Positions 25,291-32,689 of a stretch of DNA of 34,250 bases are shown here, one piece after another. A program made the translations under genes and the position numbers. Source of the DNA: Streptomyces sp. T39 (GTDB lineage Bacteria; Actinomycetota; Actinomycetes; Streptomycetales; Streptomycetaceae); assembly GCF_008042045.1 (NCBI RefSeq), contig NZ_RDBP01000012.1, positions 944,077 to 978,326 of the forward strand, read 5' to 3'. Every line of letters starts with the position of its first letter. Position 1 is the stretch's first letter. The notes under the pieces were generated by a model. The model was not told where the DNA came from and searched no databases. It was given only the letters and a program-made list of their open reading frames with translations.

Positions 25291-25368
25291 CGGGGTGTCG
25301 ATCCGTCGCGTCGGGGGGCAGACGGGCGACACCGCGGCAGCACCGATTAGGGTGAGCCGCCCTGAGGG

Positions 25369-25411
25369 GGCCCGTCCGGAAGCCATCGGGGGAGCGGCCG
25401 GACGGGCCTTT
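25369..25411 (+). terminator. Terminator-like hairpin in the afsS leader
   Basis: GGCCCGTCCGG (25369-25379) and CCGGACGGGCC (25398-25408) form an 11-bp perfect stem with an 18-nt loop, followed by TTT. It lies after the afsS promoter region and 39 nt before the afsS start codon. It may be the afsR terminator, an attenuator for afsS, or both. Confidence 0.55.
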
Positions 25412-25449
25412 CGACAGCACGACGGAACCACCAACGGGAGGGCAGCTCA

Positions 25450-25686
25450 ATGGCTGACGCGAAGAAGCAGGACCCGATCCTCAAGCCGCAGGACACCCAC
25501 GCCACGGGCGCGGAGGACGCGGTGACGACCCAGGACACCCACGCCACGGGCGGTGACATCCGCACCCTGGACACCCACGCGACCGGCGAGGACATCCGCA
25601 CGCTCGACACCCACGCGACCGGCGGCGGGATCGGCACGCTGGACACCCACGCCACGTCCGAGCCCCTGAAGCCGAAGAGGCCCTGA
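25450..25686 (+). CDS. afsS: AfsS, small repeat-containing activator of antibiotic production
   Basis: 78 aa, a little longer than the 63 aa of S. coelicolor AfsS. It contains five repeats built on DTHATG (PQDTHATG, TQDTHATG, TLDTHATG twice, TLDTHATS), spaced 14, 12, 12 and 12 residues apart. These match the T/DxHA-type repeats for which AfsS is known and which are needed for its activity. It is sometimes called sigma-factor-like, but its mechanism is unknown. It has no domain and no signal peptide. The ATG at 25450 has GGGAGG 8 nt upstream. Its position 273 bp after afsR on the same strand, with AfsR-type repeats upstream, makes the identity firm. The extra length comes from a lengthened N-terminal repeat unit. 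Confidence 0.93.
   Translation: MADAKKQDPILKPQDTHATGAEDAVTTQDTHATGGDIRTLDTHATGEDIRTLDTHATGGGIGTLDTHATSEPLKPKRP
25492..25653 (+). repeat. In-frame 36-bp repeats encoding the AfsS motif
   Basis: GACACCCACGC begins at 25492, 25534, 25570, 25606 and 25642, with spacings of 42, 36, 36 and 36 bp. Repeats 3 and 4 are the most alike, suggesting recent unit duplication. Confidence 0.9.
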
Positions 25687-25709
25687 CCCGAGCCACTCAC
25701 GACGGGGAA

Positions 25710-25746
25710 CGGCCGCGGCGGCGCGGAGGGGGAGCCGCCGCGGCCG
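25710..25746 (+). terminator. afsS terminator
   Basis: A 13-bp perfect stem (25710-25722 with 25734-25746) and an 11-nt loop start 24 nt after the afsS stop codon. Confidence 0.75.
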
Positions 25747-25749
25747 CGT

Positions 25750-25763
25750 CGTGTCCGGACACG
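25750..25763. repeat. 14-bp perfect palindrome
   Basis: CGTGTCCGGACACG is fully self-complementary. It lies between the afsS terminator and the conservon and could be an operator; no regulator is evident. The remaining sequence to 25958 has the inverted repeat at 25861-25882 and several weak TAnnnT boxes. Confidence 0.5.
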
Positions 25764-25860
25764 GTCCGAAGCCGCGTCCGGGACGGGAGCCGGCGGGCGG
25801 CGGCCGTCGTTCATTTCATCGACAATTGGTCACCGATCAGACACATACACGAGGATCTCG

Positions 25861-25882
25861 CGCAGTTTCGAACGCAACTGCG
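25861..25882. promoter_or_regulatory. 7-bp inverted repeat upstream of the conservon
   Basis: CGCAGTT and AACTGCG flank 8 bp, 77-98 bp before the cvnA start. TACGGT (25887-25892) just downstream could be a -10 box. A regulatory role is inferred only. Confidence 0.35.
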
Positions 25883-25958
25883 TCTCTACGGTGTCTACTT
25901 GGCGGGTCCGAGCCCAACAGGGCGTACCTGAACCCGCCTTCTCCCGAGGTCCTCACCC

Positions 25959-27368
25959 ATGATCGAGATACCCGAGCTGGCCGTCGGCGGTCTGGCCGCC
26001 GGGACACTGTCGGCCTTCGTCCTCGGCGGCGGCCTGCTGCGCTCCCGGCGTGAGCGCGCCCGGCACCAGGACGAGATACGGTCGCTGCGCTCCGAACTCG
26101 ACGCCACCCGGGGCGAACTCGACCGCGCGGCGGCGGCGTTCGCGGCCGAGGTCGAGCACCTGGCCCTGAAGCGGATGCCCGCCGAGGCGACCCGCAGCAC
26201 CCATCCGCACGTCCGGGTGCCCGGTCCGCTCGGCCCCGCGGGCGCCGGGACGGACGCCGTGCTCGACGCCCTGCGCCAGGCCGTCGCCCAGGAACGCAAG
26301 CGGGTCGACGCGGCCGCGAGAGCCGGCATGCGCGGCACGACCCGGGAGATCCAGGCGGCCCTGTACCGGCTCCAGGACGTGCTGCGCGGTCTCCAGCAGC
26401 GCTACGACGACCCCGAGCTGGCGCAGACCCTCTACGCCCTCGACCACGAGAACGAGCAGTCCCTGCGCCGGGCGCAGGTGGCGGCCGTCGTCTGCGGCGC
26501 CTGGGTCGGGCTGGCCCGCGAGGAGTCGCATCTCGTCGACGCCGTCACCGGCGGCCAGGCGCGTCTGGTGGGCTACCACCGGGTGCAGGTCCTGCACCAT
26601 CTGGAACCGGGGACCGCGCTCGTCTCGCACGCCGTCGAGCCCGTCGCGATCATCGTCGCCGAGCTCCTCGACAACGCGCTGCGCCACTCCTCGCCGGACA
26701 CGTCGGTCGTCGTCGGCCTCGAACGCGCCCACCACGGGGTCACCGTGACCGTCGACGACGCGGGCGTCGGCATGGCCCCGGACGAGCGGGAGTCCGCCCA
26801 GCGCATGGTGGCGGGCAGCGAGCCGATCCTGCTGTCCGACCTCGGCGACCCGCCGCGCATGGGGCTGGCCGCGATCGGGCAGCTCACCCGGCAGTTCGAC
26901 CTGTCCGTGGACCTCTCCAGCCCTTCGCCCTACGGCGGCGTGCGCGCGGTGCTGCTGATCAAGAACCACCTCCTGTGCACCATCGACCCGACCGTCCTGC
27001 CGCCGTCCGCCGGCGCCGCCCCCTCGACCCGGCAGACCGCCGGGCACGAGCCGCGGCCCGACCGGGCGCAGCCCGACGAGCCGGTGCGGCAGCACCCGGC
27101 GGCGGCCCACGAGCCCGCGGCCGCACCGGCCCCCGCCGCGGCGCCGGGCGTCCCGCCCGCGCCGGGCGTCCCGCCCGCCGACGGCGACCTGCTTCCGCAG
27201 CGGCGCCGCCACGCGCCCCTCCAGGGTGCGCAGACAGCCCGCCGGGCGCCGGCTCCGCGCATCCCCGCCCGCTCGCCCGAGGAGTCCGCCGCGGCCCTCG
27301 GAGCCCTGCAGTCCGCCACCAACGCGGCCCGCCAGGCCGCCGCCACCGAAGGGAACGACCCCCGATGA
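25959..27368 (+). CDS. cvnA: Conservon sensor-like ATPase (CvnA)
   Basis: 469 aa. One N-terminal membrane helix (about residues 8-27) is followed by a charged coiled-coil stretch (about 30-70), a helical linker, and a GHKL/histidine-kinase-type ATPase domain with N-box ELLDNALRHS (about 235), G1 box DDAGVGM (about 267) and G2 box GLAAIGQL (about 304). The last ~120 residues are Pro/Ala-rich. In conservons, CvnA is the membrane sensor that interacts with CvnB, C and D, comparable in logic to a G-protein-coupled receptor. No phospho-acceptor His box is obvious, as is typical. GAGG lies 10 nt before the ATG at 25959. The stop codon overlaps the cvnB start (ATGA). It is the first gene of a six-gene operon. 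Confidence 0.92.
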   Translation: MIEIPELAVGGLAAGTLSAFVLGGGLLRSRRERARHQDEIRSLRSELDATRGELDRAAAAFAAEVEHLALKRMPAEATRSTHPHVRVPGPLGPAGAGTDAVLDALRQAVAQERKRVDAAARAGMRGTTREIQAALYRLQDVLRGLQQRYDDPELAQTLYALDHENEQSLRRAQVAAVVCGAWVGLAREESHLVDAVTGGQARLVGYHRVQVLHHLEPGTALVSHAVEPVAIIVAELLDNALRHSSPDTSVVVGLERAHHGVTVTVDDAGVGMAPDERESAQRMVAGSEPILLSDLGDPPRMGLAAIGQLTRQFDLSVDLSSPSPYGGVRAVLLIKNHLLCTIDPTVLPPSAGAAPSTRQTAGHEPRPDRAQPDEPVRQHPAAAHEPAAAPAPAAAPGVPPAPGVPPADGDLLPQRRRHAPLQGAQTARRAPAPRIPARSPEESAAALGALQSATNAARQAAATEGNDPR

Positions 27369-27787
27369 ACAGCCGCGACACCGGTGACTCGGCCTGGGTG
27401 CTCGATCCGATCCTGGAGATCCCGCACGTGCGGGCCGCCGTACTCCTCACCAGGGACGGGCTCGTGTCCGGATTCACCGCGGCGCTCGCCCAGGACTCCG
27501 CCGAGCGCGTCGCCGCGATCACGTCCACGGTCCAGGGCGCCTGCCGCACCGCCGCCGCCGCCTTCGCGGACGCCCCCGTCGCCCAGCTGCGCCAGGTCGT
27601 GATCGAGTCCGACCTCGGCTACATCCTGGTCGCCCCCACGGAGCACGGCACCTGTGTCGCCGCCTTCGGCGACCCGGAGGTGCGTCTGGACCTCCTCGGG
27701 CACCGCGTCCACTCGCAGGTCGCGCGACTGGGCGAGAAGGCGATGGCCGCCGCGCCCCGGGCGGCCGACGGCGGCTCCCTCGCATGA
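27365..27787 (+). CDS. cvnB: Roadblock/LC7-domain protein (CvnB)
   Basis: 140 aa. It has the Roadblock/LC7 pattern: WVLDPILEIPHVRAAVLLTRDGLVSGFTAAL, then AERVAAITSTVQGACRTAAAAF and the beta-strand segment QVVIESDLGYILVAP. Roadblock proteins regulate small GTPases, here CvnD. The ATG at 27365 overlaps the cvnA stop codon as ATGA, and the gene overlaps cvnC in the same way, so translation of the three is coupled. Confidence 0.93.
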   Translation: MNSRDTGDSAWVLDPILEIPHVRAAVLLTRDGLVSGFTAALAQDSAERVAAITSTVQGACRTAAAAFADAPVAQLRQVVIESDLGYILVAPTEHGTCVAAFGDPEVRLDLLGHRVHSQVARLGEKAMAAAPRAADGGSLA

Positions 27788-28143
27788 CCGGCCGCCGGAA
27801 CGGCCGGCCGCTGGTCCCGGCCTACCTCTCCACCGGAGGGGTGGCCCGGCCCAGCCGCAACAGTCTGGAGCGCCTGTCCGTGCTGACCGGCACGGGCGGG
27901 CCCGCGCCCGCGGGACTGCCCGCGGCCCAGCACGCCCTGCTGAACCTGCTGGACGGCGGTTCCCTGACGCTGATGGAGTGCGCCGCCCTGCTCCGGCTTC
28001 CGGTCTCGGCCGTACGCGTGCTCGCCGCCGCCCTGACCGACCAGGGACTGGTGAGCGCCCGCCCGCCCGTTCCGGTCGCCGCCCTGCCCGACCGTGACCT
28101 GTTGGAGAGAGTGGCCGATGGCCTCCGCGCCCTCAAGCTATGA
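27784..28143 (+). CDS. cvnC: DUF742 protein (CvnC)
   Basis: 119 aa. It matches DUF742: RPLVPAYLSTGGVARPS near the N-terminus (the family's RPYxxTGGR-like start), a middle helical part and a winged-helix-like segment LMECAALLRLPVSAVRVLAAALTDQGLV. CvnC is the third conservon component. The ATG overlaps the cvnB stop codon (ATGA). Its end overlaps cvnD by 26 bp. Confidence 0.92.
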   Translation: MTGRRNGRPLVPAYLSTGGVARPSRNSLERLSVLTGTGGPAPAGLPAAQHALLNLLDGGSLTLMECAALLRLPVSAVRVLAAALTDQGLVSARPPVPVAALPDRDLLERVADGLRALKL

Positions 28144-28750
28144 CCGGACGGCCGGCGCGCCGGCCGACGCCGCGTCGCTGCACCTGCCCGACACCGCCCG
28201 TGAACTGGTGAAGATCCTCGTGACCGGCCCGTTCGGGGTCGGCAAGACGACCCTGATCGACGCGGTGTCGGAGATCCGCCCGCTGCACACCGAGGAACAC
28301 CTCACCGAGGCGTCCGCCTCCGTCGACGACCTCGCGGGCGTCCGCGACAAGACGACCACCACCGTGGCCATCGACTTCGGCCGGGTCTCGCTCGGCGACT
28401 CCGTGGTGCTGTACCTGTTCGGCACGCCGGGGCAGGAACGGTTCCGCCCGCTGTGGGACGACATCGCGTACGGGGCGCTCGGCGCGCTCGTCCTCGTCGA
28501 CACCCGCCGCATCGCCGAGTCCTTCGACGTCCTCGGGCTCGTCGAGGAGTCGGGGGTGCCGTTCGCCGTCGCCCTCAACATGTTCCCCGACTCGCCCCGT
28601 TACACCGACGAGCAGGTGCGCCGGTCCCTCGACCTGGCGCCGGACACCCCGCTCGTCACCGTCGACGCGCGGAGCACCAACGCGTCCGTCGACGCGCTTC
28701 TCGCTCTCGTCCAGCACGTCATCGACCGCATGGCCACGGAGGAACGGTGA
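28118..28750 (+). CDS. cvnD: Conservon small GTPase (CvnD)
   Basis: 210 aa. It has the P-loop GPFGVGKTT (residues 37-45), a switch-II GTPGQERFRPLW motif (about 102-113), and the RHxxE-like regions of the Ras-type prokaryotic family; the usual NKxD base-specificity motif is altered (ALNMF), as in other conservon GTPases. It is the G-protein of the system. The ATG at 28118 has GGAGAGAG 7 nt upstream; an in-frame ATG at 28094 lacks such a site. The last codons overlap the next gene's GTG (GTGA), coupling it to the P450 pair. Confidence 0.93.
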   Translation: MASAPSSYDRTAGAPADAASLHLPDTARELVKILVTGPFGVGKTTLIDAVSEIRPLHTEEHLTEASASVDDLAGVRDKTTTTVAIDFGRVSLGDSVVLYLFGTPGQERFRPLWDDIAYGALGALVLVDTRRIAESFDVLGLVEESGVPFAVALNMFPDSPRYTDEQVRRSLDLAPDTPLVTVDARSTNASVDALLALVQHVIDRMATEER

Positions 28751-30009
28751 ACGCCTACCCCGCCCACTCCGACGCCTTCACGCTGGCCGCACCGGTCCGG
28801 CTGTGGGAGGAGGGGTTCGCCGCCGACCCGTACGCGTACTACGCGACCCTGCGCGCCCAGGGTCCCGTCGGGTGGGCCGAACTCGCCCCCGGCGTCTCGG
28901 CGTACATCGTCACGGACCGCCGTGCCGCGCTCGACCTGCTGCACGACACCGAGTCGTTCTCGGTGGACCCGCGGCCCTGGGAGAAGACCGTCGCCGCGGA
29001 CGCGCCGATCCTCGGCATGATGCGCTGGCGCGCCAACGCGCTGTTCGCGGACGGCGACGCGCACATCCGCTACCGGCGCACGCTGCTGGACGCCTTCGAC
29101 CTCGTCGAGCCGCACGACCTGCGCGAGCGGGTGCACCGGGCGGTCGACACCCTGGTGTCCCGGTTCGGGCCCGACGGCGAGGCCGACCTCGTCACCCAGT
29201 TCGCCCGCCCGATGATGGCGATGGTGTTCAACAGCCTCTTCGGGCTGCCGGACAGCGAATCGGGCAGGCTGGACGCGGCACTCGGCCAGATGATGGAGGG
29301 CGGTGCCCGGGCCGCCGACGGCGAGGTCGAGTACGGCAAGTACGTGATGGAGCTCATCGGCGCCAAGATGGCCGAGCGCGGGGACGACCTGACGAGCCGG
29401 CTGCTGGACCATCCGCTGGAGCTGACGCCCGAGGAGGTCACCTGGCAGGTGTTCCTCACGCTCGGCGCCGGCCACGAGCCCTCCGCCAACCTGATCTCCA
29501 ACGCGCTCTCGCGCATCCTCGGCAACGCCGCGTACTACTCCACCCTCACCTCGGGCGCGCGTCCCGTGATGGACGCGGTCCTGGAGGTGCTGCGCTACGA
29601 GACCCCGCTCGCCAACTACGGCGCGCACTTCGCGCGCCGGTCGATGAGCTTCCACGGGATGTGGCTCCAGGCCGCCGTCCCGATCGTGATCTCGTTCGGC
29701 GCGATGGGGTACTTCGCGGAGAAGGACTTCGCCGACGCGCACCACCCGCACGACGCCTCGCACATGTCGTGGGGCGCCGGCCCGCACGCCTGCCCGGTGA
29801 AGCAGCCCGCCGTGCTGATCGCCACCGAGGCCGTCGAGCGCCTCACCCAGTGGCTGCCCGACCTCGACCCGGTGCTCCCCCGCGAACGCCTCTCCTGGCG
29901 GCCGGGTCCGTTCCACCGGTCGCTGAACGCCTTGCCCGTCCGTTTCACGCCGCGTACGCCCGACCGCACGCCGGCGCCTTCGCCCGATCAGGCAGGAGAC
30001 CGCGCATGA
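28747..30009 (+). CDS. Cytochrome P450, CYP157-like, conservon-associated
   Basis: 420 aa. The heme-binding loop reads SWGAGPHACP, with the Cys ligand at about residue 348. The I-helix segment is GAGHEPSAN (about 241-249), where the usual acid-alcohol pair is Glu-Pro-Ser rather than Glu-Thr. The K-helix has EVLR (ExxR present). The ~35 residues before the Cys (GYFAEKDFADAHHPHDASH) lack the usual PERF-like sequence. These features fit the CYP157 family found with CYP154 in Streptomyces conservons, some members of which lack ExxR. The natural function of CYP157 enzymes is unresolved. The GTG at 28747 overlaps the cvnD stop codon. The ORF overlaps the next P450 by 4 bp (ATGA), so the two are made together. 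Confidence 0.88.
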   Translation: MNAYPAHSDAFTLAAPVRLWEEGFAADPYAYYATLRAQGPVGWAELAPGVSAYIVTDRRAALDLLHDTESFSVDPRPWEKTVAADAPILGMMRWRANALFADGDAHIRYRRTLLDAFDLVEPHDLRERVHRAVDTLVSRFGPDGEADLVTQFARPMMAMVFNSLFGLPDSESGRLDAALGQMMEGGARAADGEVEYGKYVMELIGAKMAERGDDLTSRLLDHPLELTPEEVTWQVFLTLGAGHEPSANLISNALSRILGNAAYYSTLTSGARPVMDAVLEVLRYETPLANYGAHFARRSMSFHGMWLQAAVPIVISFGAMGYFAEKDFADAHHPHDASHMSWGAGPHACPVKQPAVLIATEAVERLTQWLPDLDPVLPRERLSWRPGPFHRSLNALPVRFTPRTPDRTPAPSPDQAGDRA

Positions 30010-31238
30010 CCGTGTCCACCCGTGTGGCCATCGACCCGTTCGGGGCCGACATCATCGCCGAGAGCGCCCGCCTGCGCTCCCTGGGCCCGGTCGTCCCGGT
30101 CGAGCTGCCGGGCGGCATACCCGCCTGGGCCCCGACCGGTTACGACACGCTCCGGAAGCTGATCCTGGACCCGCAGATCTCCAAGGACCCGCGCAAGCAC
30201 TGGTCCTTGTTCGACGCCGTCGCGGACCATCCCGACTGGGCGTGGATCCTCGGCTGGGTCGGTGTGCGGAACATGCTGTCCAGCTACGGCGAGGACCACA
30301 CCCGGCTGCGCCGGCTGGTCGCCCCCAGCTTCACCGCCCGGCGCACCGAGGCGATGCGCGCACGGGTGGAGGCGATCACCGCGGAGCTGCTGGAGGACGT
30401 GGACGCGGCCGGCGCCGGCGGCGGCGCCGTGGACGTGAAGGCGCTGCTGGCCTACGCGCTGCCGATGCGGATGATCTGCGAGCTGTTCGGCGTGCCCGAC
30501 CATCTGACCGACGCGACGGGCCGGCTCATCGCCGCCGTCATGGACACCACGGACCCGAGCCCCGAGCACGGCGCCTTCGTGCAGGAGCAGATCGTCACGG
30601 TCCTCGGCGGGCTGATCGCCTACAAGGTCGAGCACCCCGGCGACGACATGACCAGTGAGCTGGTCAGGGTCCGCGACGGGGGCGGGGACCGGCTGAGCGA
30701 CGAGGAGCTGCTGTACACGCTGCTGCTCGTCATCGGCGCCGGCTTCGAGACGACGGTCAACCTCATCGGCAACGCCGTCGTCGCGCTGCTCCAGCACCCC
30801 GGGCAGCTCGCCGCGGTGCGCGCGGGCACGCTCTCCTGGGACCAGGTCGTGGACGAGGTGCTGCGTCTGCAGCCGTCGATCGCCTCGCTGCCGCTGCGGT
30901 TCGCCGTCACGGACGTCACGGTGGACGGCGTCACGATCCCGGCGGGCGACGCGGTCCTCACCACCTACGCGGCGGCGGGCACCGACCCCACGCACTACGG
31001 GGAGACGGCCGCGGCGTTCGACGCGACCCGGGCCGCGGACGACCACATGGCGTTCGGTGTCGGTGTGCACCGCTGCATCGGCGCGCCCCTGGCGCGGGCG
31101 GAGGCCGTCACGGCACTCTCGGCCCTCTTCGGCCGCTACCCGGACCTGGCTCTCGCGGCGAAGCCCGACGAGCTGAAGCAGGTGCCGTCGTTCATCGCGT
31201 ACGGCTGGCAGGAGATCCCGGTGCTGCTGCGCGGCTGA
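30006..31238 (+). CDS. Cytochrome P450, CYP154-like, conservon-associated
   Basis: 410 aa. It has all standard P450 motifs: I-helix GAGFETT (about 243-249), K-helix EVLR (about 283), and heme loop FGVGVHRCIG (Cys at about residue 357). CYP154 enzymes hydroxylate steroids and macrolide-like or aromatic compounds in vitro, so a small-molecule oxidation is likely; the native substrate is unknown. It starts with ATG overlapping the stop of the previous P450, and ends 0-1 nt before a strong terminator stem. The pairing of CYP157 and CYP154 behind a CvnA-D set is a recurring Streptomyces arrangement. It may oxidise a signal linked to the conservon, but this is inference. Confidence 0.93.
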   Translation: MTVSTRVAIDPFGADIIAESARLRSLGPVVPVELPGGIPAWAPTGYDTLRKLILDPQISKDPRKHWSLFDAVADHPDWAWILGWVGVRNMLSSYGEDHTRLRRLVAPSFTARRTEAMRARVEAITAELLEDVDAAGAGGGAVDVKALLAYALPMRMICELFGVPDHLTDATGRLIAAVMDTTDPSPEHGAFVQEQIVTVLGGLIAYKVEHPGDDMTSELVRVRDGGGDRLSDEELLYTLLLVIGAGFETTVNLIGNAVVALLQHPGQLAAVRAGTLSWDQVVDEVLRLQPSIASLPLRFAVTDVTVDGVTIPAGDAVLTTYAAAGTDPTHYGETAAAFDATRAADDHMAFGVGVHRCIGAPLARAEAVTALSALFGRYPDLALAAKPDELKQVPSFIAYGWQEIPVLLRG

Positions 31239-31293
31239 CCGCCCGCCCCGGGACTCCGGGGCGGGCGGCGCGGGCCCGGCCGCAGGGCCGGGC
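31239..31293. terminator. Two tandem hairpins between convergent genes
   Basis: First: 31239-31251 pairs with 31256-31268 (13-bp stem, GGAC-type 4-nt loop) directly after the P450 stop codon. Second: GCCCGGCC (31274-31281) with GGCCGGGC (31286-31293). Together they terminate the conservon operon and, from the other side, the gene ending at 31316. Confidence 0.85.
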
Positions 31294-31315
31294 TCCGCGT
31301 CCGCCCGACGCCGTG

Positions 31316-31813
31316 TCAGAAGCGGCTGGCGCGGGTGACCTCGCACTTGGTGTACTCGGAGCCGTCGCCGGAACCGATGTACGGGGTGGTGAGTTCGGCG
31401 CTCGCGCTGGCGCCGCCCGCGACGGCGATCCCGCTCTTCATCGCGGTCGCCGGGGTGGCCGTGCCGCCCGCGCCGCCGGTGAACTTCATCGTGACGCTGT
31501 AGTCGTAGTCCATCGCGTCGCTGTTGTTCACGGTGATCCGGGCGACGAGGTTCTTGGTCGCCGGGTCGTACTTGCACTCGTCGATGGTCACGTCGCGGGC
31601 GGCCTTGTCGGCGCCCGAGCCACCGGGCAGGGAGCCGCCGGACGAACCGCCGGAGGTGCTGTCGCTGTCGTTGTGGCTGCCGCCGGAACTGCTGGAACTG
31701 CTGGAGCTGCTGCTGTTGTTGTCGCAGCCGCCGCCGCCCGAGCCACGGGCACCGGTCAGGGCGACGAGCGCCACACCGAAGACAGCGATCGCGCGGACAT
31801 GACGAATCTTCAC
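31316..31813 (-). CDS. Small exported protein with Ser-rich linker
   Basis: 165 aa. An N-terminal signal-like sequence (MKIRHVRAIAVFGVALVALTGARG) is followed by GSGGGGC, not a strict lipobox, then a Ser/Gly/Asn-rich linker of about 50 residues and a ~90-residue beta-type domain with TIDECKYDPATKNLVARITVNNSD and a second Cys near the C-terminus (TKCEVTR). The two C-terminal-domain Cys could form a disulfide. The domain resembles small exported beta-sandwich proteins common in Streptomyces, but I do not recognise a function. The GTG at 31813 is preceded by GGGG in the loop of a short hairpin. It is on the minus strand, convergent with the P450 operon. Confidence 0.7.
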   Translation of the reverse strand: MKIRHVRAIAVFGVALVALTGARGSGGGGCDNNSSSSSSSSSSGGSHNDSDSTSGGSSGGSLPGGSGADKAARDVTIDECKYDPATKNLVARITVNNSDAMDYDYSVTMKFTGGAGGTATPATAMKSGIAVAGGASASAELTTPYIGSGDGSEYTKCEVTRASRF

Positions 31814-31814
31814 G

Positions 31815-31832
31815 TTTCAACCCCCGTTGAAA
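31815..31832 (-). promoter_or_regulatory. Hairpin displaying the ribosome-binding site in its loop
   Basis: On the minus strand TTTCAAC-GGGG-GTTGAAA is a perfect 7-bp stem with a GGGG loop, ending one nt before the GTG start at 31813. The GGGG is the only Shine-Dalgarno-like sequence of the gene at the right spacing. Confidence 0.5.
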
Positions 31833-31886
31833 GTGGTAGGTACAAGGGCTCGCTTGACGAGCGCACGTCACCCTAGCAGCGCTCGG

Positions 31887-32540
31887 TCACCACTCGTCCC
31901 GCTTGCCCGGCGCGGGCAGCGTCGGCGGCCCATCGGGCCCGTGGCCGTCGCCGTAGGCGCCCTCGTCACCACGACGCCCCCGACCGCCGTGCGGTTGCAC
32001 CCCGTCGTCGGGCCGCAGGCCGTAGGGGTTCTGCCGGTACGGCACCGGGCCGGTGGCGTCGGGGCCGTAGGGCCCCCAGTCGTCCGGCTCCGCGGTGTGC
32101 GTCTCCCGCGGCTCGTACCCCCGCGAACGTGGCCGGCCGCTCATCACCACGGCGGCGATCAGCAGCAGCACCCCGCCGCCCGCGGCCATGGCCACGCCGT
32201 CACCGAGCCCCCGGCCGTCGCCGCTGACGGTGAGACTTCCCGCAGCCTGGCCCTGGCGGACCATCCACAGCACCGTGAAGCCCAGCACGATCAGCCCCGC
32301 GAGGGCGACCAGCAGCCGGGAGCGCAGCACGACACCGAGCAGCGCGATCAGCGCGCCGAAGGCGAGCGGGAGCAGCACCGAGGCCACGATGGCGGCGTCG
32401 GCGCCGGTGATGCCGCCGAAGAGGTCCTGGACGCGGTAGTAGCGCCCGGGACGGCCGTCGTACCAGGCGCGGAAGGGGCTCCATACGGCGGCCGTCGCTC
32501 CTGCGAGGGCGAGGACGGAACCGATGACGTTGCGGACCAT
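31887..32540 (-). CDS. Small four-helix membrane protein with Pro/Gly-rich tail
   Basis: 217 aa. About four hydrophobic helices (residues 3-22, about 50-72, 76-93 and 118-136) are followed by a polar, Pro/Gly/Asp-rich C-terminal tail of about 80 residues ending PAPGKRDEW. There is an extracytoplasmic loop near residues 25-45 (WYDGRPGRYYRVQDLFGG). The family is unassigned, of the kind labelled 'hypothetical membrane protein' in Streptomyces. By position next to afsK it may correspond to the small gene between afsK and afsS in S. coelicolor. The ATG at 32540 has GAGGAGG 7 nt upstream. It follows afsK on the same strand after a terminator hairpin. Confidence 0.75.
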   Translation of the reverse strand: MVRNVIGSVLALAGATAAVWSPFRAWYDGRPGRYYRVQDLFGGITGADAAIVASVLLPLAFGALIALLGVVLRSRLLVALAGLIVLGFTVLWMVRQGQAAGSLTVSGDGRGLGDGVAMAAGGGVLLLIAAVVMSGRPRSRGYEPRETHTAEPDDWGPYGPDATGPVPYRQNPYGLRPDDGVQPHGGRGRRGDEGAYGDGHGPDGPPTLPAPGKRDEW

Positions 32541-32662
32541 CGCCCGCCTCCTCGGTCGAGTCAGCCGGTGCCGGGCGGGACCCGCTCGCGGTTCTCCGGG
32601 CTCTCGTTCCCGACGCTACGCCCGCCCCGGCTGCTCCGCCATGCGGGTGACGGGCCCGCCCC

Positions 32663-32689
32663 GGCCGCGGGTCAGCGGGACCCGCGGCC
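32663..32689 (-). terminator. Hairpin spanning the afsK stop codon
   Basis: GGCCGCGGGTC (32663-32673) and GACCCGCGGCC (32679-32689) form an 11-bp stem whose loop and left arm include the TGA stop codon (32674-32672). Confidence 0.6.

Noticed and set aside
25492..25653. Possible CRISPR-like array
   Set aside because: The repeats are in frame, contiguous, without unique spacers, and encode the known AfsS motif.
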